Shown: in pieces, positions 41,942 through 53,665 of the stretch | Position numbering within the stretch: the first letter of the stretch is position 1 | How the letters are laid out: every line of letters starts with the position of its first letter | DNA from: Tetraselmis striata | Taxonomy: Eukaryota > Chlorophyta > Chlorodendrophyceae > Chlorodendrales > Chlorodendraceae | Length of the DNA stretch: 64,000 nucleotides | Direction of reading: 5' to 3' | NCBI GenBank assembly: GCA_006384855.1 | Contig: VCJN01002407.1 | Span: 186,001-250,000, forward strand | Made by a program: the position numbers and the translations under genes | Notes under the pieces: model-generated | Told to the model about the DNA's origin: nothing | The model's input: the letters and a program-made list of their open reading frames with translations, nothing else | Databases searched by the model: none

Positions 41942-44900
41942 CTAGTTCTCTGTCTCCCGCAGCAGGTCGCCCCACCGCACGTCGTACCTCGCGGCCAGGT
42001 AGTGGGCGCCCAGGGGGCCGCGCGAGCCGTACGGGTACAGCTCTGGCTGCACCCGCTTGTCGTCCAGCTCCTTCAGCACCGGCGTGAACAGCTTCCACGC
42101 CGCCTCCAGCTCGTCGTCGCGGATGAATAGGCGCTTGTCCCCGTTGACCGCGTCCAGCAGCAGGCGCTCGTAGGCGTCGGGCAGGGCGTTTTCGTACTGC
42201 GTCTGCAAACAGGGCAATTTCAGCGCCGCCCGTGAGCACATCGGCCACACAAAGGGGGCGGCAAAACGCCATCCTGCCTAATGAGGGCGGTGACCGATAC
42301 ATGCGGCGCTGCCACCGCAGGCGGGGCGGACCTTGTACTGCAAATCCAGGCGGGAGTTGCCGATCTTCAAGCCCAGTCCGGGCATCTTGTTGTTCATCTT
42401 CAGGTACACCGCCTCGTCCGGCTGGATCCGGATAACCAGCTCATTGTTGAACTCCTCCTGCGCAGGCACGGGGCAATGGGTGGCATTAGGGCAGGCCAAC
42501 CTGCACAACACACCTGTAGTTTAAACATCCGAGATGAGTTGCAGATACCTAGCCTAAAACAGTAATGAATGAATGAACGTGCGAAATTAATCGACGGAGG
42601 GACTAGCACGTGCCGCATCAATGCATTATATCGTTCCGGGGTTTATCGAGGCGTCAAGATGGCGGAATCAATTGGTGTTTTTCCGTGACGTGCCGGTGTT
42701 GCATTGCTGGCGACATGGTTACGGTAGAGTACGTGGCGGGCGGCGGGGCCCCCACCGGCAGCGAGTTCTGGTAGAGGCTGCCCGGGACGGCGTGGAACTG
42801 CACGCGGATCTCGGCGTGCCGCTTGTGTAGCGCCTTGCCGGCCTTAAACAGGAAGGGGACGCCATCCCAACGCGCGTTGTTGATGTGCATGACGAGCGCT
42901 GCAAAGGTGGGGCACAAGCTGCCGGGCGGCACCGTCTCGTCGTCCAGGTAGCCTGCGTGCGCGCCACCGCACAGATTATCGGGTCAGGGAGGGCCGCAAG
43001 CATATGCAACTGGCTCAAAACATTTGCGGCAGCTAACCACAGAAACCCCGCAGTCACATGTTCTTCACACACACAGACACAGACACAGACACACACGCAC
43101 ACACCATCAGCGCACTTTGCCTGGCATAAACTGCACCATGTAACTGCGTTTGCCGGTCCCGTCAATAACGAGTTGTTTTGCTCCGAAAAGGGGAATCTGT
43201 GCGATGCGCGTGAGGTATCCTGATATTACATGTCCAGATACACATCGCTTCGCCCTCTCCTCGAGGGATTCACACGCGCCAATCGATTCACACGCGCCAA
43301 TCCATGGAAAAACATCAGAGTACACCATGACTGAACTTGCCACGAATTTCCGACCCTGTGTGGTCAACCAACCGTCCATACCCTGAGATGGGGGAGGCGA
43401 GTAGAAGGTACGGCAAGGTTCCGCATGCCGGCATGCGTAGGATACTGCAGGACGGGAGGGGGGGTCACGCAGTTCATGGTGAAACGTGCGGGGAGATCCC
43501 AAGAAGGCGAGAGGGGAATGACTTGGACGGCTGTATGATGCCAAGCTCGGCCTGGGGAGCATGCGCGTCTGAAGACTGATCCTGAGTCCATGGAATGGGG
43601 ACAGATAGAAGCCGGTGGGGACGGGCATGCGCACCAGGCTGGCCGTTGCTCCCGCGGTACTGGCCGACAACGACGTTGTCCAGCTTCACCGTCTCCATGC
43701 TGCGCAGCACCTTCACCTTCTCGTTACGGATGTCCTCCGCATCGAGCGAGGTTGGCGGCTCCATCGCAAACAGCGCCATAACCTGCAAAAGTGCGGGTGG
43801 AGGGCGAGCGAGTGAGATGCCTGTTAGGGCACTAAATGCCAACGCATAACACTGCCATGAACACGCAAGGAAGTCCGCAGGGAGGTGTGGATCCGGCACC
43901 TGCAGCAGGTGGTTCTGGATGATGTCGCGGATGATGCCATAGTTGTCGAAGTAGCCGCCCCGCCCCTGCGTGCCAAAGTTCTCGGAGAAGATGATCTGCA
44001 CGTTCTTGATGTGCTGCCGGTTCCACAGGGGCTCAAAGATGGCGTTGGCGAAGCGCAGCACCTGCGCCAGGCAAGCCCCGGACATGTGGGATATTGTCAG
44101 ACGGTGCATATCTCAGCCATCGCTGGACATTGGCGTTGCCGAACAGGGCTTATACAGGGACTTGGGGTAAGGATGAATACTAATGCCGGTATTCACATTA
44201 AAGATACGCAATAGGAAACCGGTGTTTTCTCTATCATTACTAATTAAGGCCTGTATTCACACAGAGTTTTCTGCCATCATACTTTTCTACGCGGTAGAAA
44301 ATCATGGTTTAAAGCAAGACAACCCCTTGTTACCGCAGAAAGGACACTGTCTCCATCGACTTGGGGAGAAAACTGCTAGCAGTACGTAGCGAGAGAGCTC
44401 TACAATGCGGGGCGGGCGTGCGCGGGCGCGTGTGTGCGCCACGGCTCTTTGGAGCTCTGGCGCCTTGAAGCGCCTTTGACCGTGGCAGACATCAACGCAC
44501 AGGCAGCCGGGGGCCGCGGAAAGGGCGGGTGGAACTGACCGTATGGCAAGAAGCGGTGAGGCGCGCAGGAGAGGCGCTGTGTGACAAAGGTATATGGCAG
44601 CCGTTGCCGTAGTGATACCGCGATGTTGTGCCGGAGAGAGTTGTGCAGCAGGCAGGGCGGTACAGGTAGGGTAGGGTAGCATGTAGGGTGGGTGCTGGTA
44701 CTCGTCCTGCATGGCCCAGCCCCCACCCCGCGGGGCATCCCCGCATGCGCCATGCGTGTGGTTTACTATGCCAGCGATTTATTACTGGCAATACAGACAT
44801 CCTGATACATGCCCGACACGGCAACAAACAGTCATTTTGGATGAGAAAAACTCATAATATTTTCTCGTCAACCGGTTCTCTCATCTGCAGTTTTCTCGTG

Positions 44901-47220
44901 CACTTTAAAATGTGAATATCTGCTTTATACAAAAACGGCACGTCACACGTATATCATCCAAGCACTCAACACTTGCTGGAGATCTGTCGCGGCCAAGAGA
45001 GGTGCCGCACCGTAAGGTTCTCGATGAGCTCCTTGCCGAGGTAGTGGTCGATACGGTATATCTGCTCCTCCGCGAGGTGCTCTGCCAGCTCCGCACCCAG
45101 CTGGTTGCTGCTCTCCAGGTCACGCCCGAACGGCTTCTCCACGATCACGCGTGTCCAGCCGGTCGAGCTGCGCACCACAGACGAGTGAAGAGACAAGGTG
45201 GGGGGGGGGGGGGGGGGGAGGTTCACAAGAGCGCTGAGAGCCCAACCGAGCAGAGCAGGGCAGGGCAGGCCTGCGTGCGCGCCATGCAGGTGTGTCGCCA
45301 CTTGCACATACGTGGAGAGAGGCAATACTGGCATGGCAGCCACTGAATGTGTCTTAGCTAAGGAGGCATCAGACAGGCCCAGAGGCATACCTCTACATGG
45401 TGCCCGTGCATCTGTATGCGGATGCCGGCATACCAACAGAAACTCGATATCTAGGAGTCGTGTGCTATGTAAGAGCATTCGTGATGTGTGATGCCCTACA
45501 ACTTTCCCTGCATCTGATCGCCTGGACGTATTGTACAGCCACTGTTATTGTCACCGAGCCGTACCCAATATGCACACAAACAAAGACATGCACACGTGTC
45601 CCACACATACAAGCACCGACCTGCCTATGAGAACCTGCACCGAAAGCCCGCCAAAAGCGTGGCATGCGACCATAGGGCCATCAGCCCCATCAGTCGCTAC
45701 AGCTTTGGCAGCATTTTAACTACTTTGTTTCACAGGTTGGGCATGCCCTCATTTGCATTGTTCGTGTTGCTGCGCCGTACTCTGCATGCACTTGATAACC
45801 TTGGTGTGTGTGTGTGTGTGTGGGGGGGGGTATCCTGCTGCGACACGCACCTGGAACAGTAGTCTGCTGCCGCTGCGGCCGCCGAGGTAAACACTGACGG
45901 AGGGATGGACAGGAAGAACAGGCGGTTCCCGCTGGAAAAGCTGTTCTCTGTGTCAGAGATGCGCTCGTTCAGGGAGTTGAAGCCCTCCGGCGAGTCGTAC
46001 AGCCCCTGCCAGCCAGCCAGCAACCCGGGGGCATTTGTCAGCCCCCCCCCCCCCCCCCCCCCCGTTGTTCCACCATGGGTTGGTGAGTGGGTGGCCGGCC
46101 CGGGCGCGGACCTGCTGATAGAAGCAGCGGCGCAGGAACTTTTGGCGCAGCAGGTCGCAGTCCTCCCTGCAGCAATTCAAGTCCCAGGTTGGTCGGCGCG
46201 CAACCCAAAGAGGCATCCCTCGCGCTTCTGTACGGGTGCCAACAAACCTATAATACCCCTTATCACGAGCTTCAAATTGGGGTTGAGTTCAACCTACCGG
46301 AACACATATAGTTTCGTTTACGTTTGACCTCTGGCAAGTGGGGCAGGTCCCTATTTGCGGTGTTTTCGCCTACCGCCCGAGCTCAGCCTGACTGTAGTGG
46401 CGCCCCGCCCACACGAACGGGAATGCTGCGCGCTCCGGATGTGCTGGTGAGCCGGTGGGCGGCGAGACGGGCAGCGCACCCGAGCGCGCTGGGCTGGAGG
46501 CGGCAGCCCAGGGACGCGTCGATGATCTCGCGGAAGTCCTCGTTGGTCATCTGGCTGCGCGCGAAGCCGTATATGGAAAAGTGCTGTACGCGGCACAGGG
46601 AGCCCCGAGTCAGCCAACCCCAATCTGTACACGTGGAAATCGCTCACAATAAATACAGTGTCATGCTGCAAAACACCATCCCTAACAATAGTAAAGCCAT
46701 TAATGATGTCTATCGTAGGTACTGATCCGCCCCCAAAGAATAAGCGCGCCCACCAGCGTCTCGTTCCACATCCCCCCGCCGGCAATGCCCAGCGGTGCCC
46801 GCAGCAGGCGGCTCACCTTGGGCAGCATCCCGTCAAAGTAGAGCGAGAACAGCGCGGGCAGGATCTTCTTCTTGGCGAGATCGCCGCTGGCGCCCACCAC
46901 CACCACCGTCAGGTGGTTCACGTCCCACTTCTCGCCGTACGACTCCGCGACCTCGCGGAAGGACTCTATGTTCAGCGCGTTCCGCAGCGTGTCCTCGTCC
47001 ACAGTCAGCTCCCCTGTGGCCGCAGCCGGGGCGCGTCGTCAACAGTAGCAACTCGGCGCACGTGGGTTAACCCCCCCCCCCCCCCCCCCCCCGGCGCCGA
47101 ATTCGGATGATGCGCACACTCACCCTCCACATTCTCGGAGACCGACGCCGTCGCCACCCGACGGCTGCTGGTCTTGGCACGCCATGCACGGGCCCTGCAA
47201 CACGGTCCGCAATCAAGCAT
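41942..47220 (-). CDS. G6PD: glucose-6-phosphate 1-dehydrogenase
   Basis: Eleven exons on the minus strand: 47220-47124, 47013-46817, 46583-46480, 46166-46112, 46005-45851, 45167-45011, 44061-43900, 43782-43635, 42952-42723, 42457-42332, 42202-41942; 563 residues, every junction in phase. The enzyme oxidises glucose 6-phosphate with NADP+ in the first step of the oxidative pentose phosphate pathway. Visible motifs: dinucleotide-binding GASGDLA (about 73-79), EKPFGRD, the active-site signature RIDHYLGKE (about 241-249), [33 protein letters not shown] and [18 protein letters not shown]. The first 35 residues ([20 protein letters not shown]...) are basic, Ser/Ala-rich and precede the conserved core, so they may be a plastid transit peptide; a cytosolic form starting elsewhere is not excluded. 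Introns hold poly-C/G tracts near 47071, 46040 and 45199. Intron 6, about 950 bases, contains AT-rich inserted-looking sequence. Confidence 0.95.
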
Positions 47221-48856
47221 TAGTGGAGGCCGTAGGTGGGTTCGGCACGCCGTCCGCACGCGCCCCGACTGGTCGGGCCGGCCCCGAGCGCATATCGCCG
47301 GCTGCCAGCGTGGCCCTTAGCGCGACCAACCGGGCACGCATCGGCAAAAGGCCAGGCCGAGAACCAGCTTAATTTCGGACATGCCCCTTTCTTGCATAAT
47401 GATGGGAGCATGTGACTATGGTGGGTATGTTTGGGCATTTGGGCGGATTTCGCACGCAACAGGGGGGCGTGCGGGGTTGCGGCCAGTTTTGTGCCGGGGG
47501 AGGGGAGTCACGTGCGCGGAGGATACCTAATACCGGAAGGTCTCTCCGGAAGCGGGCGCCCCAGTTTCACGTGACTCGCGCGGCCCAGCAGGGCACCAGA
47601 CCGAGACGCCATCAATCGTGACATGTCACCAAATCTCTCAGACAGTTCAGGAGGGGTATGAGATGCTGGTTGGGCCTGGTGTCCTCGGGCGGAAAGGCGC
47701 GTGTGCTTGGGGTGTGGAGCCGGCCGATCATCCCGCGGCTGATATGTCGCCGAATATAATCGCAGCATCGACATCACCTGCCTAAGAGGGTTCTGCTTTT
47801 AAAATGTAGGCTTTTTCCTTCCCCAGTACTTTGCGTGCATTCTCTGGACGCTCTCCCTGTAACCAAAAAGACAAATACCTGCCTAGCCGAGGGCGCCGCA
47901 GCAGTGCAGCAAGCACATGCAACCGCCCATCAAACCCTCAATCACATGCATGAAGGCGGCTACGGCATGCGGGCCGGTTGACGGCAAGCCCTGAGTCAGA
48001 ACCTGCTGAAACCCTAGACATATTAGGAATTTAGCCGTGATTATTACGATTTCGTCACGCAGTGAATGCGAACAATAGATCGCATGCCGCGATGCATTTA
48101 ATTCTGCTTGGTGATGGTGATCTCGGCATCAGAGATACAGGCAGCGACTACTATTAACTAATTATCAGCCCCCTACAGCGGCGCAGGCTTGGGTCCCTCC
48201 GCAAACAAATATCAACTTTGCCCGATTCAGCATTCACCATAAATCTATCATTTTTTCCCGTTCACGATTTTTTCCACTTCATCGACGATGTGTCACATTC
48301 CATGTTGCTGGTGGGACACGCAAGGATCGCCATTCTAATTGTATACAATAATAAAGCATGTGACCGTCAGTTGCCTGTGTCAAAGATTATGTCCAGCACG
48401 TGATGACAGAAGCGGAATTTCAACATGCTACAATGCTAAAAAGCAATTTAAAGAAATGCGCCCCAGTTTCTAAAGCGTGCCCACTAATGCGAGTGCAACC
48501 GGTCGCTGTGCAACAATGGCATGACAAAGGCCGCCCGCCCAGGACGAGCCGCAGCCTGCAGTAGAGGCAGTGCCGGGTGAATCAATGTAGCAATGCGACC
48601 GCATGCACTGCCAGGTTGCATACATGGGTAAACAATGTCTTGAGAACATGACAGGAGCCAGACAGGTGCATAGGTATGATGATACCAGGCCGGGCCCCTG
48701 AAGAGCGTGGCTTGGCGCATGTGCCCAGGGTTGGAACCGGAGCTGCATGGGGGAAAGGCTGCGCCCCGTATATACGAAGCCAGCTTGCATCATGCCACCC
48801 CCTGACATGAGTGGGAAAATCGCCCATGCTTCCATCGAGGACAGGAAGAGCCCCTT
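47221..48856. other. intergenic between G6PDH and the MED19-like gene
   Basis: No gene recognised. The first 150 bases upstream of the G6PDH ATG are GC-rich and probably contain its promoter. From 47.8 to 48.5 kb the DNA is AT-richer with no ORF above 60 codons that looks coding. Confidence 0.4.
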
Positions 48857-50304
48857 TCATGCCGCCACAGTAGCGCATCTGGCGTGCTCGGGGACGGGTG
48901 GGCGAACCAGCGGCGGCATCACGACGTAGACACGCTCTTCTTCTGTGGAACCAACCGCACGGCAGGCCTCAGACCGCGAAAGCCCGAGGCGCCTAGAGGG
49001 GGGGGGGGGGGGGAAGGGATTCTGAGCTGGCGTGGTCCAGCAAATGGATTTGCACATGGCCGAGTCAGGTCGCCCAGGGCGAACCTTCTCCTTCTCTGAC
49101 TTGTCCTTCTTCTCCTTCTTGTGCTTCTTCTTCTCGGACTTCTCAGACTTTTCCTTCTTCTCTTTCTTCTCCTTTTTCTCCTTCTTGCGTTTCTCACCTG
49201 CATTGCGACCAGCCGCGTACACAGCTGGCTCAGTGCTGCGATCGCGGTCCCGTCTGTACCAAATCAACGGAGACAGTGGACATGGTGCAGAGTTGAACAA
49301 GTTGCTCGTACCTGCGCTCTGGCCCTCGCTGCGCAACCCGCCTATCGATACAGCCGGCGCCGCAGGGCTGATGCCATTGGCATCCCGCTCAAATGCGGAG
49401 GGCACCAGGGCGCCCTTCTTGTCCTGCGTCACAGGCAGCAGCCCCAGGGGTTTGCGTCCCTTGAATCCGACGTTCCCCGCTTTGTGCCTGAGAATCCAAA
49501 GCATTAATCCACACCATTGCCAAGCCAAGTACCTCAGGGAGCGGCGCTCCGGGGCCGCTAAAGGAGAATGCCCGGCTGAGCATCTGCATGGGACCCCGCA
49601 GCAATATGTCAGTGTGAAGTCTGGCCTGTGATAGTGCTAGCGCACGTGGGACCATCCGCCTGATGGCACCCGGGGGGGGGGGCGGGGGGGAGCAGCAGCT
49701 ATCCCACTGGTAGATCCAGAGCGCATCCGGTGCCCACCTCGGTCGGAAAAGGGAGGATGGGGGGCCTGTTGGCGGCTGGGAAGAGGCCTGCGAGGGAAGA
49801 CAGTCCCATCTCCTCCGCCTCCTCGAGATCCCGGCCCCTGCCACGGTGCAGGGCGGCCGCAGGCATGGCAGGGGTGAGGACAGCGCTTACTATGGGTGCA
49901 GGCTTGCCATGGCCATCACTGCCTTGCGCAGCTCATGCCCTGTGCTGACGCACCTGTAAATGCGCGTGTCGCCGGGGACGTGGGCCAGGTAGTCGAATGG
50001 CTGCTGGCCGGACGTGCCCGCCAGGGGCGCCTCCAGGTTGTAGTGCTTCATGAGATTGTCACCCCCGTTGGGCACGTCCCTCGGTAGGCCTGAGCCCAGC
50101 AGGCAGCGCAGCAGCACGCGTGATATCAGCCCCATCACAAGCTTTCGGCTGTACTGCGAATGCTCTGCGGGCAGCAGAGACGCGCCCTGTGCAGTTTGGT
50201 GTGTGTGTGGGGGGGGGGGGGGGGGGGGGGGGCAGCCTACGATCTTCAGGCTTCAGAAGGACAAAGCCCGGCTGCACCACTGACTCTGTCGCCATGCTTC
50301 CCAT
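48857..50304 (-). CDS. MED19: Mediator subunit 19-like protein
   Basis: Exons 50304-50241, 50089-49954, 49837-49738, about 49625-49533, and 49487 to about 48857. Start MGSMATESVVQPGFVLLKPE. The signature DNLMKHYNLEAPLAG followed by FDYLAHVPGDTRIYR matches MED19 (animal form NLITHYNLE; plant form YLHNV-GDTEIRKG), and NRPPILPFPTE matches the animal EKPPIL block. The C-terminus is a lysine-rich tail (KKEKKEKKEKKEKSEK, KKHKKEKKDK), the usual MED19 ending. MED19 is a head/middle subunit of Mediator and links activators to RNA polymerase II in the nucleus. The first three exons join in phase; exon 4 to exon 5 does not (one of the two frames must be wrong), and a possible 52-base intron at about 49260-49311 is undecided. 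A poly-G tract at 49000 makes the last codons doubtful. Confidence 0.65.
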
Positions 50305-51120
50305 CGCCCCTTGTCTGGTGCCCCGCCTGGCGCGCTAGACTAGGCGGGACCCCTCGTACAGGTATGGGTATGCCACCCTGTGATAATAATTCGCTGCACT
50401 GGCAGAGTCCTACTCAGTTTGGCTATGCGCCACCAGGTTGCACGGCGCCTTGAGCCTTGTGCAGGGGCATGACCAGCAACAGGTAAACAACTGGGGCTTC
50501 CAGACTGAGAAACACGGGCAGGATGAGCTGATGGCGTGCTCTGTCCACTGCTGCGCGGTATGGGCGCCACGGGACATCGGCGCGACGAGCACTACATGTG
50601 AAGTTGGTGTTGATGGGTTTGGTGGCGTGCTCGCGCCTTGCTTGGCGATGATGTCATCATCAATAATCAGTATCATTTCGAAGCAATCCTCGTACACCCA
50701 TGTGATTATCGAGTGTGATTTTACAATGATATTTCCTTGCTTTTCGCGTTTATGTTTCGCATATGCCTGGCATCATCAGCAGCACTGCGCGCAGCCCGCC
50801 GGTGCGCGCGTGAACGGTGCGTGGCGGACGAGTCGTCGCTCGGCAGACGCGATGAGCGTGTCGCTCGCTCCTGCCCGCTGCTCTCACGAACAACCTCGGG
50901 GACTGCGCGGCAGCTCCCGTCGCCGCCCAAGATCCCCAACCAGAACACGACACATCGACTCGTCGCATACCGCGTGCCAGAGCGCATACCTTTTCTACTG
51001 AGGCTCACTGTCTACTCATCCAGGTCGGGTACGAAGGATTTGGTGCCGGCCCACCGGATCTGCCGCAGCGGTTCAGGCGGCTCACGCTTACTAGCGACAA
51101 ATCGGGACGGTGCCATCAAG
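50305..51120. other. divergent promoter region between MED19 and ARPC1
   Basis: About 800 bases between two divergent start codons. It should hold both promoters and any 5' non-coding exons. Frames inside are short and overlapping. No TATA-like box or known element can be named with confidence. Confidence 0.5.
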
Positions 51121-53037
51121 ATGGCGTCCTTTGCTCAGAAGCTCGCCGCCACATTAACAACGCACGCTTGGAGTAGCGGAGGCGAGGAGCTAGCCGTCTC
51201 GCCCAACAACGCAGAGGTGCCGGCTCCGTCGCCGCTTCCTTGCTTGTGCAGCGCGGATACGCGGGTCAACGGGGCAGGGCGGCCTCGGCATGCGGCGCAC
51301 TGTCTCACGTCCCGCTCCGTTCATCTTTTTCCCGCTCCCCGGCCTGTCCCCAGTAATCACTATTACTTGCTCGTATCGCACGGGCGCAGGTGCACATCTA
51401 CCGAGCGTCCTCGGCGTCTCCACAGGGCTGGCAACGCACCAGCGTGCTGAAAAAGCACGACCAGCGGGTGTCGGGCCTGGACTGGAACCCGGCGCCTGGG
51501 CGCCGGCAGCTGTTCAGCTGCTCGCACGACCGGACAGCGTACGTGTGGGCGTTCGACGGGGCCGTGGGCGACTGGACGCCGCAGATTGTGGTGCTGCGGC
51601 ACGACCGCGCAGCGCTAGCAGGGAAGTGGAGCCCCTCGGGAGACCTCATCGCCGTCGGGAGCGGCTCCAAGACGGTGTGCGTGTGCTACTTTGACACGTA
51701 CGTCCCCTGCTAGTCCCAGGCCAATGTATATAATTTGACTTGTACTGAGCCTGCTGGTGTCAAAGCCTCTGCTCGGCGTCAGGCTCCGGTAATTATTGCG
51801 CCGTGTGAGCAGCTGATGTGACCGGATTCCGCGCGTTGCCGCAGGTCGAACCGCTGGTGGACTTGCAAGGTCATCCGCCGCCGGCACACTTCGTCGGTGG
51901 TTGCGCTCGACTGGCATCCGTCTGGCACTCTGCTGGCCACTGCGTCAACGGACGGAAAGTTTCGTGTGATAAACGCCAACGTCAACGGTGCGGAGTCCAA
52001 TTATGAATAGTGACGCAGTAAAGCGGACATGGCAGCCAATATCCACCTTTGCATTTGCTGAAGTGGATTTCTGGTGCTGCGGTGTTGTTAGGGACCGGTC
52101 AAGAGGCAACGTGCCAGAGCAGCCAGTTTGGGGAGGTGTTGCTAGAGGTGGACTGCGGCTCTACATGGGTGCACGACATCGCGTGGTCGCTGGATGGGTC
52201 CAAACTCGCGGCATGCACGCACAGCTGCGTGGTTTACGTGGTGGACGGTCTGGACCCCGGCGATCCTCAGTCCTTCACTAGCGCCTCGTCAAACGTGGCA
52301 ATGATCACGCTAACGACCCTCCCGTTGAAGGCGCTGCTCTTTATCTCTGACCAGTGGGTGCCCAGGTTGCAATCGATGCTGCTAACGCTCCGCATTTGGA
52401 ATGACTGTGGCCACATTGTCGCAGTGTTAACTTCTGCGCTAAAGTAGCCCAATTCCCCCCCCCCCCCCCCCCCCCCCCCCCCCGTCCCGCCGCTCCCTCG
52501 CATGACCTTCTCTTTGTAGCATTCTGCTAGGCGCTGGCTTTGACGCGAAGGTCTTTTCCTTCACATGCGCCGGCGCCAAGGGGTGGAGGCAATCCCATGC
52601 CGTGGACGGTGAGCATGCGGAGAAACATGCCTGACTATCTCCAAGCTGGGGCATCTGCATTTGTGTTCGGCCGCTTTACGTATTTTCCCGGCTATGCGTG
52701 CAGAGCAAGTGAGCCCTGACAAAGCGAAAGGGCTCGGAGGTCACAAGCGACAGTCTTTCATCGCCAAGCTTGGCATGTTTAAGTCGCAGGTTGAAAAGGT
52801 ACGGGGATAGCCTCGTAGGAAATACAAGTTTGGGAGCCTACAACTATCGGCTGAGGTGACGGCGTGTCGCAGGGCCAGAGTGGGCAAGCCGGCAAGGCTG
52901 CGGGGCATGTGATCCACAAGCAGCCCATCATCAGCATGCGGCTCCTGAAGGAGAGCAACAGGTTCTCCACCTGTGGGCTGGACGGGCAAGTGGGCGTGTG
53001 GAACATCGCCAAGCTGATGGCCTCCCTCCCGGAATAG
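51121..53037 (+). CDS. ARPC1: actin-related protein 2/3 complex subunit 1
   Basis: Seven exons: 51121-51216, 51390-51697, 51845-51987, 52092-52353, 52520-52608, 52704-52798, 52873-53037; 385 residues, all joined in phase. It is a WD40 beta-propeller. N-terminal HAWSSGGEELAVSPNNAE then VHIYR matches the ARPC1 start; repeats continue with KKHDQRVSGLDWNPAPGR, LFSCSHDRTAYVWAF, KWSPSGDLIAVGSGSKTVCV, VVALDWHPSGTLLATASTDG, STWVHDIAWSLDGSKLAACT and RFSTCGLDGQVGVWNI, with the long insert between blades 6 and 7 carrying KGLGGHKRQSFIAKLGMFKS. The subunit sits in the Arp2/3 complex, which nucleates branched actin filaments. Intron 4 uses CA|GTGGGT and holds a poly-C tract. Length fits the family (about 370). 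Confidence 0.93.
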
Positions 53038-53415
53038 CGCCCATATCATACGCAGCAGGCATTGCCATCATGCCGTGGAAGTGCCCGCACGTGATGGCAC
53101 AGCATAGCCCCATTCCAGCAGTGATGGAGCAAGGCAAGTTCAATGCGAGCTTTTGCACGTGTAACAGTCATACATTATTGCGCAATTCATTCTGAGCGGC
53201 GTTCTGTTGGGACAGTCAGCAGTTAACTGGAGCAGGATCCAATTCGATTGTAAGCATGCCAATGCGGACGTTTGCCTCGGCCCCTCCGCCTACGTACGTG
53301 TCGCGGCGTGGCATGCGGACAGCTGCGCTGCCGTGGATCGAGAGCGCTGTGCCTTCCTCACCCGTCCCGCAGCAGGTCCTATCAAGTCTATCAAGCGAGT
53401 TGCCACCAAGCAGCC
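53038..53415. other. convergent 3' regions of ARPC1 and UTP23
   Basis: Only 378 bases separate the two facing stop codons, so both 3' untranslated regions and polyadenylation sites must fit or overlap here. No clear AATAAA is seen, and no other gene. Confidence 0.6.
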
Positions 53416-53632
53416 CTATCCCTCCGCCGGCTGCGCTGCTGCATCCGGTGCGCGCTTCTTCCGGCGCGGCCTCTTGGTTTTCTTCTCAGCCTCACTGGCG
53501 CTCTGCTCCGGTACCAATGCACCAGCCTGTTTTTTATCCAAAGTCATGCACCATGCGCTTTGTTAGCCAGGTGGTGTCCGTGCTCCTGGGCTCACTCATC
53601 GAGCGAGATTGTGGACAGAAGGGAGTGTTGTC

Positions 53633-53665
<33 letters not shown>

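Noticed and set aside
45776..45840. GT/G-rich run near the G6PDH exon 5 donor as a regulatory element
   Set aside because: It is a short (TG)n and poly-G slippage tract inside intron 5 with no further support.
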